Below, piece after piece: positions 12,451 through 24,500 of a stretch of 64,000 bases of DNA. The position numbers and the translations under genes are program-made. The stretch covers positions 652,850,957 to 652,914,956 of the forward strand of contig NC_133666.1 in the NCBI RefSeq assembly GCF_037893015.1. The letters are read 5' to 3'. Numbering within the stretch: position 1 is the stretch's first letter; the number at the start of each line of letters is the position of its first letter. The DNA is from Macrotis lagotis. Lineage: Eukaryota > Chordata > Mammalia > Peramelemorphia > Peramelidae. The notes beneath the pieces were generated by a model, which was not told the DNA's origin, searched no databases, and was given only the letters and a program-made list of their open reading frames with translations.

Positions 12451-12526
12451 ATGGAATGGAGGAGTCACTTATCCCCGAGGCATCCACTGGTTCTGACTGT
12501 ATTTTTCATACTAACCTCTGGGGCAG
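12451..12526 (+). CDS. Mucin exon 1: signal peptide
   Basis: ATG in good Kozak context (A at -3, G at +4) opens 25 codons beginning MEWRSHLSPRHPLV. A basic start is followed by a hydrophobic core LVLTVFFILT and a small-residue end SGAG, a textbook signal peptide with cleavage near the exon end. The reading frame runs into GGGGCAG|GTAAGT, a near-perfect splice donor, leaving one base (G) of a split codon. That G joins AT of the next exon to give Asp, keeping the frame open, which supports the link across the 13 kb intron. The peptide is too short to be found by simple open-frame length. The alternative is a chance hydrophobic ORF, but the coincidence of Kozak, hydrophobic core, donor and phase makes this unlikely. 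Confidence 0.8.
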
Positions 12527-15500
12527 GTAAGTTTCCACTCAGGGCGGGGGGCCCAGGAAGAAGGATGGATTATTTGGGTAACCAGGGATAAATTTGTTCC
12601 CTTCCCTACCCACTATTTGGTAACCAGGGGCAATTTCGTTCCAACTAGGGAGTTGGATCAGATGCTCCCTGAGGTCCCCTCTAGGAGCTTCTGGGCTTCT
12701 AAGTCCTTTGAGGTTTGCATGTTTAGAAAGATAAGACTGGATCATTTTCCAGATCTGGGGAGAATGGGGCTTCCTCTAGGAGAGATGATTACTGACAGGT
12801 AGGTGGGTGGAGAGGAAGCAGACCCCTTACTGCCAGCTGTCAGCATGTGATAGGGACCTCCCTTAGGAAATATCTCAGGGCTAAGGATCTCACAAAGGCC
12901 CCCTTTGGCTGGCTAAGGTATCCTTGGCAGAGCTCATGAAAAGGTGAAAGACTCTTAGGTAGACAGAATCCTAGTTTGATTTAAAGTGGGGAAGTACATG
13001 CAGGCAAGTGCTGTGGCAGTTTTTTGGGAATTGACCCTTTGTTTGGGAGAGTGGTCATTCATGCTGGGGTTTCATGCATTGTGGAGAATCATTTTCTAGT
13101 GATGCCTGAAGACTCCCTGCTGGTACTGGCTCTTCCTGGAGATACTCTGTTTCTTTGAATATTTCTGTTCTTGTAGAAATGGAAACTGTTTTCAAAAGAT
13201 GAGACTGTGGAGAATTCTTTGGATCACTTGAATTTTTTTGTAATTATAGTAATAATGATTGTTGTTATCATGATCATTATTATTGCCAATAAAATGAATA
13301 GAAAACTGGACTAAGGGTCAGGAAGAATTGGGTACAAATCTTGTGTCTGACACACAATGATTTTATGACCCTGGGTAAGTCACATTCAGTCTCTGGGTGT
13401 CCTCTTCTGCCCAATTCTCTAGAACATATAATAATAGAACATATCTTGGTAGAGAAAGTTCCTTACCCTGAGTTCTCCATAGCAATGATATCACCTCTGA
13501 ACCAAAGCAAATAATAATTGCTATAACAGTAAATTTCATTTCTGTGATATTTTGGAGGTTCCAAAACATTGATCCCAAAACAATCCTCTGAGGTAGGTCT
13601 TGCAAATATTATCGACACCTTCCCCCTCCATTTTACTGATGAAGAAACTGAGGCTAAGAGAGGGGATTGACTTGCTCCAGGCTACACAGCTTGTAAGAGA
13701 TCTAAGAATCAGAATATAGTCTTTCATGTCTGCAAGTCATGAAAAAGGATCAAGTGACAAGTGACCACCTCTGGGGGCAGGCTCTCCATTCAAATGGGTC
13801 TCTCTGGGGTTTTGGGATAGTGATATGGTATCTCTAAGAGAAGGGGAAGGGATTTTGAACTATGGTCTTCAGGAAGGGTTTGTAGTGTTCTAGCTTGTGG
13901 TCTCTGGGCAGGCTAGGGCACATGTGGTGGGGTGGAGGAGAGAGGTGTGGGGTGCGTATATGTGTGTGTGTGTGTGTGTGGATAAAGGTCTTCTCATAAT
14001 GGGTTTGGGGTCTGAGTTGAGTAGGAATATCCATTTCTCTAACTTAGACAATTGCTGTTTAGTTGGGGTTGGGGCTTCCCAGCAGAGACCTTACTCTCGT
14101 GGACAGAGGGAGTTAAACTATGTATGGTCTGCCTTCACAGAGTATTTTGTGGGGCACTTAAGTACGGGGTGACTGACTTTACTTTTTCTTTTACCCCTAA
14201 TATTTTTTCTTTTTTATTATTTTCTTTTTACAATTATATGCAAGGGTAGTTTTCAACAATCATCCATTTGCAAGTTTATGAGTTCCACATTTTTCTACCA
14301 ACCTCCCTTCCATGGCAGCGAACTATCTGATAAAGGAACTGACTTTTAAGGTACTTTCCAAATTTCAATCCTATAATCTTCAGGACTAGAGGTTTCCATC
14401 TTTGTTTTTTTGTTTTAGTTGTTTTTCAGCTTCCATTCTTAGAAGAGACTTTTATAGCTTCTTCTCTGATCTAAGCAGTTCAGAGACTGGGATTTGAAAT
14501 TATGCTCAGTTAAACTAGAATGTCAGAGTCATAATTTAGGACTAGAGTCCAGGGTTCTTGACTCTAGTACCAAAGTTTTTATTTCCTGTGGCAATATGTG
14601 GGCAGGGCTGAGGCAGGGGGCTGACTGGAAAGGCTTCCCATCTCTCTCCCTCTACCCCTTTCAGGACCAGGTCTAATTGGGAGGGGGGAGTAAGAGAATG
14701 AGTCATACAGGAATGGCTTGCAGGACCAGGCAAATAGCTGTAGGATTTGTGGTCAAAGAGCATTGTATGTGAAATATAATGCCTTGAATAGCAGGCAGGT
14801 TTGCACAAACTATACACATTACTTGTATCAGGGAAGTATCAGGGGAGCTGTCCCCAAATAATGTTGCCACAACAGAGAAGGTTTGCCTTTCCATTCCCAG
14901 GTGAAACCTTTACCCACAGATTTCATTTAGAGACAAATAAAGGCATTGGACATTGGGCCTCACAATGGACAATGGAGACCTCTGGGGGCTAATTGAATTA
15001 TCAGTGGGCAGACGTAGCTAAGTCTATTCATCCAGGACACAGGGAAGAACTCCCTTTAGACTATTTCCATTGGCTACTGGGCGCACCAGCCCAACTCTAC
15101 TCACATTGTACAATGGCAGACAGCTACTGGAGCTGAATATTGAGCAGATACTCCCAAGGCTATTTATTCATCCTGGACACTAGGTAGATAGCCCAGAGTT
15201 ATTCACCTTGGGTACTGGGTTAGTATCCTTCCCTACATCTCACTGTCACCATCAGTATATTACTCAGACTGAACATTAGGCATTTCATTTGGGGGTTAGC
15301 CCCCCAGGAATTGTTCAGACACCTCAAAACTGTCTACATTGTGTTGAGTAGACTATTATCAATGAGCTCTGGGAAGATCTTTGATGGCTATTCACCCAGG
15401 GCCTTTAGGTGGGTCACCAATGGTCTATTTGTACTGAAAATTGGGAGTTCTCTCTCTCATGCTTACATATACTAGACACTGGACAGACATTCTTAGATTA

Positions 15501-18500
15501 TTCACATTGTTTAGACCCTTGAGTTATCCACACTCCCCTTTGCTATTTATATTGGATGGTGGGCAAGTATCTCTGGGGATAGTCACACTGGTTAATAGAC
15601 AGACCCTTCAGTTATTTATACTGACCAATGGGCAAACATTACTATATAATATTCAGATTGAGTCTTGGGCAGATATTCCTAAGAATATTCACTCTGGGGT
15701 CCAGGCACATTCCCTTTGGGGGTAATTACTTTAAACATTAAGGGCTATTTGCATTGCCCTGTCTAACTGGGGTCCACCTGTCTACTTCTGAGAGTACTTT
15801 GAGATAAATAATCCAAACACTAGATTCTTGATGCTCAGCTTGGTTTGTCTATCCTGAATGAGGTCACCTCTAGGAAGTTCAGTTTCTGGGCCATCTTTAG
15901 TGTCCCTACTTTTTTGAACTCTTACCTTTACAAGTAGAATCGGAGACCCAAGTCCTGTCCTATTGGGGCACTCACAGCTTGGGAAGGACATTTAAGGATG
16001 CATTCAAGGTGTTTGGGGTTGTCTGGGGACAACAAAGAGCTGGTGGTGGGACCAGCAGAGAGGTAAAGTGGGAGAGGAGGATATTCAAGGGAGGGGGGCC
16101 ATCAGCCCAGGATGGCTTTATCTTAGCCCTCAGCTATGGAGAAAAGTTTCAGTTTATTTTTCTCTTTACTTATTATAGTTCCAGGAAGAAAAAAACTGTT
16201 TGCTCAGGGTTTCTTGACGCTCTGTAAACAAAGACACTACTCTTTTATGGCCTCAGCCCAAGTTCAGATCAGGAAATTGTCACCTTAATTGAAAGGGTGA
16301 GGGGTGACGTGTGAAAGAGTCTTGTCCCTTCACTCCTCATTTGCCACCCTACTGGTCACAAAGCCCCACCTGTGTAGGGCAAAGGCTCCTCCTTGACCAC
16401 TAGCTTCCCTGGTCTCATTTTACCTAAAAGGGAGAAGCCCAGAGAGAGACAATCACAATCATTCCTCCTTCCAGGGTCCCTACCATCATTATTTCCCATC
16501 CCTTTGCCCATTTTTTAGTTGTTTTTCTCTTTTTCCTAGTTTCCCTAGTGAGTTGTTGGGTCCCAGGGGACTGAAAAACAGAGGAGCAAGGGAATATCAT
16601 TCATTTCCATATTAATCTTATTACTGGCCTGTGAAGGAAGGTGGGGAATGAGGAGGTTTTTATTCACTAGCTCCTTTCTCATGCCATCTCTCTATTCTCT
16701 GCCCATCACTGAAAGTTATTTGGGATGAGAAAGGGGCAACATGGATTAATTATTTTCTAAGATCTCTTCCGATTAAAAGTCTATGATGATGGGGGGCTAG
16801 GTGGCACAGTGGATGGAGCACCAGTCCTGGAGTCAGGAGTACCTGAGTTCAAATCTGGCCTCAGACACTTAATAATTACTAGCTGTGTGGCCTTGGGCAA
16901 GCCACTTAAAACCATTTGCCTTGTAAAAACCTAAAACAAAGTCTCTGATGCTAGTTAGGTATTGAAGTGGATAGAATACTATCCCTAGAGTTCAAATCCA
17001 GTCTCAGGCACTTGATACTTACAATTTGTGTGATCCTAGGCAAGTCATTTAACCCTGATTACCTCACCAAAAATTAAAAACAATATCTATGATCCCATTA
17101 ATCCATTAGCAAGCATGTAAAAAGTACCTTCTTATCGTGTGCCAGGTACCTGTGACACAAGGATGAAGGAGGAGACAAGCTCTGTCTTCAGAAAGCTTAC
17201 ATTCTATTGGGGAGACAATATGCCCTCCATATTAAAGCAGTACCAAATATTTTCAAATTAATTAAGGTTTCTTTTTTTGTGGGGAGGCACTTGGTGAATG
17301 GGGAGAGATCAAGAGAGGCGTCGTGTAGAAGGTAAATAAGTGACTCTGAGAGGTGAAGGGAAGAGGGAGTACATTCCAGACCCATCCTGCATTGATGATG
17401 GCAGTGGTATTTATATAGCGCTTTAAGATTTTCAACATGCTTTACAAATATCATCTCATTTGGTCCTTGCAACCACTCTGGGAGGTAGGTGTTATTATTA
17501 TCTTCTTCTTTTTATAATTGAGGAAACTGAGGCAGACAGAAGTCAAGCAACTTTCTCAAAGTCACACAGCTAGAGAGGTTGGATATGAATGTAGGTCTTC
17601 CTGACTCCAGACTTTGTTCTCTGAGCCCTCTCCTCCTCCCCATACTCTCTTTCTTTCCATATCTCTGAGAGGCAAGTTGGTATAGTAGTTAAGAATTCAG
17701 GGATCATATCTTGAGTTGGTCACTTGCTAGAAGCATGGTTAGATGTAAGTCACCTCTCTAAGCTTTATTTTCTTCATCTGAAAAAGAGTACAAGAAGGCT
17801 TACAATCCCTACTTCATGAGGCTGCTGGGAGGAATCGCTGGGTCTTGTCTCTCTGTCTATACCTCCTCTCCACTCTCACATCCTCTCACCCTCCCCACAT
17901 AAGAAAGAAATCATCTCCAGTTAGAGGGTATGGGAATGAGGTAAGTCTTGACAGCAGAGTGATCTTTAATTGGGGCCTTGAAGAATAGGAATGGAACAAA
18001 TAGAATTGTGGGAGGAGATATGGCAGGGAAGAGGTCTAGGATCAGGGGACAGAATGATCCCCAGGCTGAGATGGGAAAGCCCAGGAAACCCTAAGAGCAT
18101 GGTGGGTACTTTGGAGTGTGAATGCTCAACTGAGGAGTGGATATTTTATTTGGTGGGGTTTCAAGAGGTAAGATTCAAACCCAGATCCCCTAATTCCAAA
18201 TTCATTACTCTCATTGCATTCATGCCCATCTCCCTATTAACTGATCCCCAGTTTCCTCATATTTAGCACCATGATAAGAAGTTTTACACTCTCTTCCTCT
18301 CTCCCCTCCTCCTTCTCAGGGAGTGGCATGGTGATCAAATGAGATAGTCACTGGAAAACATTTTTGCAGACCCCCAAATTGTTCTAGATTCATTAACTGT
18401 TATTTCTAGTCTTTCGATGTCAAGCCAAAGTACATCTATCAGATGAGATAATTACGAAATGGGAACATTTCCTCCTACTTGGTAAGCGCTATACTAGATG

Positions 18501-21500
18501 TTATAATTATTATTATGTCTGTCCCAACTGAGTCAGTTTACTCTGTAATGGACTTTCCTTGACCACTTTCCTCTACATTACTGCTTACTGCTTTTTTCCC
18601 CCTTTCATTGCTATCCCCCCCTTTTTTTTTTAGTTTTTGCTAGGCAATGGGGTTAAGTGGCTTGCCCAAGGCCACACAGCTAGGTAATTATTAAGTGTCT
18701 GAGGCCGGATTTGAACTCAGGTACTCCTGACTCCAGGGCCAGTGCTCTGTCCACTGCGCCACCTAGCTGCCCCTATCCCTTCTTTTTTTAAAATTTATTT
18801 TTATTAAAGATATTATTTGAGTTTTACAATTTCCCCCCAATCTTGCTTCCCTCCCCACCCCAGAAAGCACTCTGTCAGTCTTTACTTTGTTTCCATGTTG
18901 TACCTTGATCCAAATTGAGTGTGCAGAGAGAACATATCCTTAAAGAGAAGAGAAGTCTAAGAGGTAACAAGATCAGACAATAAGATATCTGTTTTTTTCT
19001 AAATTAAAGGGAATAGTCTTTGCACTTTGTTCAAACTTCACAGCTCCTTATCTGGATACAGATGCCACTCTCCTTTGCAGACAGCCCAAAATTGCTCCTG
19101 ATTGTTGCACTGATGGAATGAACAAGTCCTTCAAGGTTGACCATCACCCCCATGTTGCTGTTAGGTTGTACAGTGTTTTTCTGGTTCTGCTCATCTCACT
19201 CAGCATCAGTTCATGCAAATCCCTCCATGTTTCCCTGAAATACCATCCCTCCTGGTTTCTAATAGAACAATAGTGTTCCATGACAAACATATACCACAGT
19301 TTGCTAAGCCATTCCCCAATTGAAGGACATTTACTTGATTTCCAATTCTTTGCCACCACAAACAGGGCTGCTATAAATATTTTTGTACAAGTGATGTTTT
19401 TACCCTTTTTCATCATCTCTTCAAGGTATAGACCCAGTAGTGGTATTGCTGGGTCAAAGGGTATGCACATTTTTGTTGCCTTTTGGGCATAGCTCCAAAT
19501 ACATTGCTATCCCTTCTTAGTGCCTCTCCTGCTTCCTAAGAGATGGCTCTATTCTGAACAAGGAAAAACAGCTACAAAACAAGTTAGCATATTGGTCATA
19601 TCTTCACTGATGCAGCCCTTATTCTGACTTCCAGTCCAACACTACATTCTTTAAGGAGATGGGGAAAGGATAGCTTTTATTGTCAAGTCCACCTAAATCA
19701 TGATTAACCACTGCCATGATCAGAGTTCTGGTCTCTCAGTATGGTTTTCCTTTTATATTATTGATCATTCTCTAAAAACAGATTTTTATTGGTATTTTGT
19801 ATTTTTCATGACTTACATTTCTCCCATATCCTTCCCTCCCTCCCAGAAAGACAGAACTTTTTTTGAAAGAGGGATGAGATTAAAAAATATTTAGCAAAAA
19901 AAAATCAGATCAAAAAGAAAATACGATTTTATAGATATAATGATTTCCATGAATAGAAGTGAAAGTGTCTTCTCCTAACCATCCTTTAAGGACAAACTTG
20001 TTTATTATTTTTCAGCATCCAATTTTGATTGTTTTGTGGTGGTTGTTCCTTCCATTTCATTGTGTATGTCATTTTCTTGTCTCTACTTCCTTCACTTTGT
20101 CATATAAATCTTTCCATGTTTCTCTATTCATCATGCTTTTCATTTCTTACATTTACATATTACATTTCAGGAATTATAAAAGTTTTCTTTTTAACAATGG
20201 GAAATACCTAGCAGTGGGAGCTCTGCGTCCTAGGATATGGTCATTTTAGTCACCTTCTTTATATAATTCCAAATTTCTTTCTAAATGGTTTGTGCCAGTT
20301 CACAACTCTACCACACATGCCTTAGTTTTGCCGAAGAGGAAGCTGAATCTCAGAAAGGAGAAGTTTTTTTTTTTTTTAGTTTTTGCAAGGCAAGGGGGTT
20401 AAGTGGCTTGCCCAAGGCCACACAGCTAGGTAATTATTAAGTGTCTGAGACCGGATTTGAACCCAGGTACTCCTGACTCCAGGGCCAGTGCTTTATCCAC
20501 TACGCCACCTAGCCGCCCCGGAGAAGATCCTTTTCTAAGGTTTTACATCTAGTGAGTGACTGAGCCTGGACTTCAATGCAGGTCTATCATGGGCTATGAC
20601 TTGAAGTCAGGAAGAGTCATCTTCCAGAGTTCAAATCCAAACTCAGCTACTTACTAGCTGTGTGACCCTGGGCAAGTCACTTCACCATTTGCCTCAGTTT
20701 TCTCATCTGTAAAATGAGCTGGAGAAGGAAATGATCCAGTATTGTTTTTGTCAAGAAAACCCCAAAGGAGGTCACAAAGAGTCAGGTGGGACTGAAAGAA
20801 CCCAAGGGCTATAGGATCAGCTGACTTCTTTCCAAATCTCCATTCTTCTAAATGTTCTTTAAGCTCTAAATCCTATAATCCAATGACATTGATCTGGGCA
20901 CAGATAAGCATGGTACAAGTGATTCCGAAGAGCCCTGAAAATGCTTTGAGGATGAAGGAATCTGGACACAGGGGAAAGTGTTGACTGATGGGGGAAGACA
21001 CATAGCAGGGGCAGCTTCCTTCCTGACTGGGCCCTTTGCCATTCAAAGGAGGCTGAGTTGGGATTGTCAACTTGATACTTGTGTTGATTGAGAAGTCAAT
21101 GTTTCTTCCTCCCTGAAGGGATTCAGAGGTCCTTGCTGCCCTGGAGCTGTGACTGGACCAAAGTTACTCCCATAATGTCAACATTGTGGTCTAGGTTGGG
21201 TGAAGGGTGGGCTCACAACTGTAGGTTCATGTCCTGCTTTGTATGTCCCTTCCCCAGGCCCGCAGGCTTGTTCACTGATGCAGCGTTGCAGAGTCCTCTC
21301 GGGGTGGAGCCGAGCACTGGACTGGTATCTCCACATACCTGGGGTTCATATCTTCTTTTGTTTCTCTTCTCATTTAGGGGAGTGAACCTAGTGCTCATAT
21401 CTTTGAAAGGGAATAGACTTAAAACATCAAGATTTACTGGTTCTTGTTCATTGTATTCCTCATTAACAATTTGTTAAGATTCTCTTTCTCTTTCTCCTGA

Positions 21501-24500
21501 CCCTGAAAATAAATTAATAACTTTGATAGGTTGGATCCTAGTTACCCTATCATGCAAACACTACTTCCTCTAGCTCCCTATGATTCTGACCTTGGACCCC
21601 TCTGTGACTAGAGGATTCAAAGAGCCCTGGTGGTCACAGAACCTAGTTTCAAAAGCTAGATTTTAGACTTACTATGCGTGACCTTGACAATCAACCCCTT
21701 TGGACCTTAGATTCCTTAACTATGAAATAAGAGGGTTGGATCATTAAGGTGGACCTTTTCCAGATCTTCTGAGTACAATTACCTAACATTCAGTTGGATC
21801 AAACATTAAAGGACTGTAACTATAGGGCTATTATTTTTTATTTAATTTTTAATTTTATTTTTTCTCAATTACATGTAAACAAAATTTTTTCTAACATGGA
21901 TTTAAAAAAATTGAGTTCCATATTCTCTCTTCCTTATGCTGCCCCTTGAGAAGATAAGCAATTTGATATAGATTATATTTGTGCCATCCTACAAAACTTA
22001 TTTCCATATTAGTCATGTTGCAAAAAAATACAACCAAAAAACCCAAAAATAATAAATTAAAAAAAGTATATTTTAATTTCATCAATTCTTTCTCTGAAAA
22101 TGGATAGTATTTTTCATCATAAGTCCTTCATAATTGTCTTGGATCTTTTTATTTCTGAGACTAGTTAGGTCCTTTACAATTAACCATTGTAAAATATTGC
22201 TGTTACTGTGTACAATGGTCTCCTGGTTCTGCTCGCTTTACATCAGTTCATATAACTTTCCAGGTTTCTCTGAAACCATCCTGTTTCTTATTTCTGATAG
22301 TGCAATAGTATCCCATCATAATAATATATCACCAATTGTCCAGTTATTCCTCTATTAACGAGCATTTCCTCAATTTTCAATTCTTTGCCACTTTACAAAA
22401 AAAGCTATGATAAATATTTTTGTGTATATGGGTTCTTTTCCTTCTTTTCTTTAAAACTCTTTTGGGGTGTAGACCTGGTAGTAGTATTGCTGGGTCAAAG
22501 AGTGTGCAATTTTATAGCTCTTTGAGCATAGTACCAAATTGTTCTCCAGAATGGTTGAATCAGTTTGCAACTCGACTAATAGTGTATCCGTGTCCCAGTT
22601 TTCCTGCATCCTCTCCAACGTGTCATTTTTTCTTTTCTGTCATATTAGCCAATCTGTTGGGTGTGAGGTGGTACCTCAGAGTTGTTTTAATTTACATTTC
22701 TCCAAACAATAGTTAGAGTATTTTTCATATGATCAGATAGTTTTGATTTCTTCTGAAAACTGCTTGTTCATAAATTTTGATCATTTATCAATTAGGGAAT
22801 GATTTAAAATTCTAATAAATTTGACTCAGTTCTCTATACATATTTTTGAAATGAGGCTTTTATCAGAAACACTGATTGTAAAATTGTTTCCCTGATTTCC
22901 TGTTTTCCTTCTAATCTTGACTGCTTTGGTTTTGTTTATACAAAGCCTTTTTAATTTGATATCATTAAAAATTATCCATTTTATATCCTGTAATTCTCTG
23001 TATCTCTTGTTGGGCCATAAATCCTTTCCTTATCCATAAATCTGACACATAAAATATTCCATGTTCCCCTAGTTTGCTTATGATATCACACTATGGATTA
23101 TTATAATGGGAGACAGGGCTAAAAGGAGAAAAATGCTGTTTGATTTTGACTCTCAGTATGCAGGAACTCAGGGAAGGAAGACTCAATATGGGCCAGGCAC
23201 CATAGAAGCAAAACAGAGTCCTAGGAATTATGTCTTGTAGCAGAATAAGCTGGGACTTTTGTTATTTCACTTTTATATCCCTGGTCCTTGAATCAGGGAT
23301 CCTTAACTTGAAATATATGAACTTTCAAAAATATATTCTGCTAACTATATTTCATTATTGGCCAGCTAGGTGGGGCAGTACCTAAAGTACTAGGTCTGGA
23401 GTCAGGAAGACTTCTCTTCCTGAGTTCAAATCTGGCTTCAGACATTTATTAGCTTTGTGACCCTGGGGCAAATCACTTAACCCTATTTGCCTCAGTTTGT
23501 AAAATGAGCTGGACAAGGTAAAGATAAAACACACTTAAAGATAAAACATGAAAACCCCAAATAGGGTCAAAAAGAATAGGGCACTACTGAAACTGAGCAA
23601 GAATCAAAAAATTTCAATATAATTGACTTTCTTTGCAATCCTATTTTGTTTTATACATTTAAAAGCCTTCTGTTGAGTTCATGGACTTCCCTAGACTGAC
23701 TGTCAAAGGTGTTCCTAGGCTTCCCTAGAGTGACAGAAGTGTCTCTGACACAAAAAAGGTTTGTCTCCAACTGATCTCATCACTCCATTTCTCTGCATCA
23801 AATCAAATATGATTTAGGGAGGACATTGATATGATGGTGAGCATAGAGAGGAGAGTAGCCAGGAGGTGAAGAGCCTCTAGTCTGTCATGTGAGGATTGAT
23901 CGAAAGTAGGAGGAATGGTTAGTCTAAAGAGAAGAGGCTAGTGGGAGATCACTATCCTTAAGAACTCATAAGACTGTCATTTGGAAGAGGGATTTGCAGT
24001 GCTCTGTTTGACCTTAGAGTGTGCAACCAGGAGCAAAGGAGTGGAAGTGGTATAAAATCTCCAGGAAACCTTTCCCAATCCCTCTTAATCCCACTGCCTT
24101 CTTTCCCTTGATTCTCTTTAATTTATCCTGTCTATTCTGTTTGTATGTAATTGTGTATTAGCCCTCTCCCTTCTCTAGACTGGGAGCTCCCTGAAGGTAG
24201 GGCATGGAATGTCTTTGCCTTTCTTTGTATTACTAACACAGTACAGTGTTTGGCATACAATCGATGTTTAATCACTCCTTATTGATTGATTTACTGACAA
24301 AATGGCAAAGAGCAGATCTAGTCTAGATGTCAAAAAAAACTCGCTAGTAAGGTTATTCTTGCATGGGGAGGCTAGATAAAATTTTGAACCACAGAGATGA
24401 CTCATTGATATTGGAGGAACTTAAGCACTAAGCCCCGTAAGGGCTTTATTTAATAAAGAGTAGACAATCTCTGGCCTCCAGTTTGGGGTATCATGCTTTT

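Noticed and set aside
12299..12496. 65-codon frame overlapping exon 1
   Set aside because: Different frame from the signal peptide, no consistent link to the mucin exons; composition (cysteine/leucine run) looks like chance.
19144..19470. 108-residue minus-strand protein
   Set aside because: It is the C-terminal part of L1 ORF2, a transposon remnant, not a host gene.
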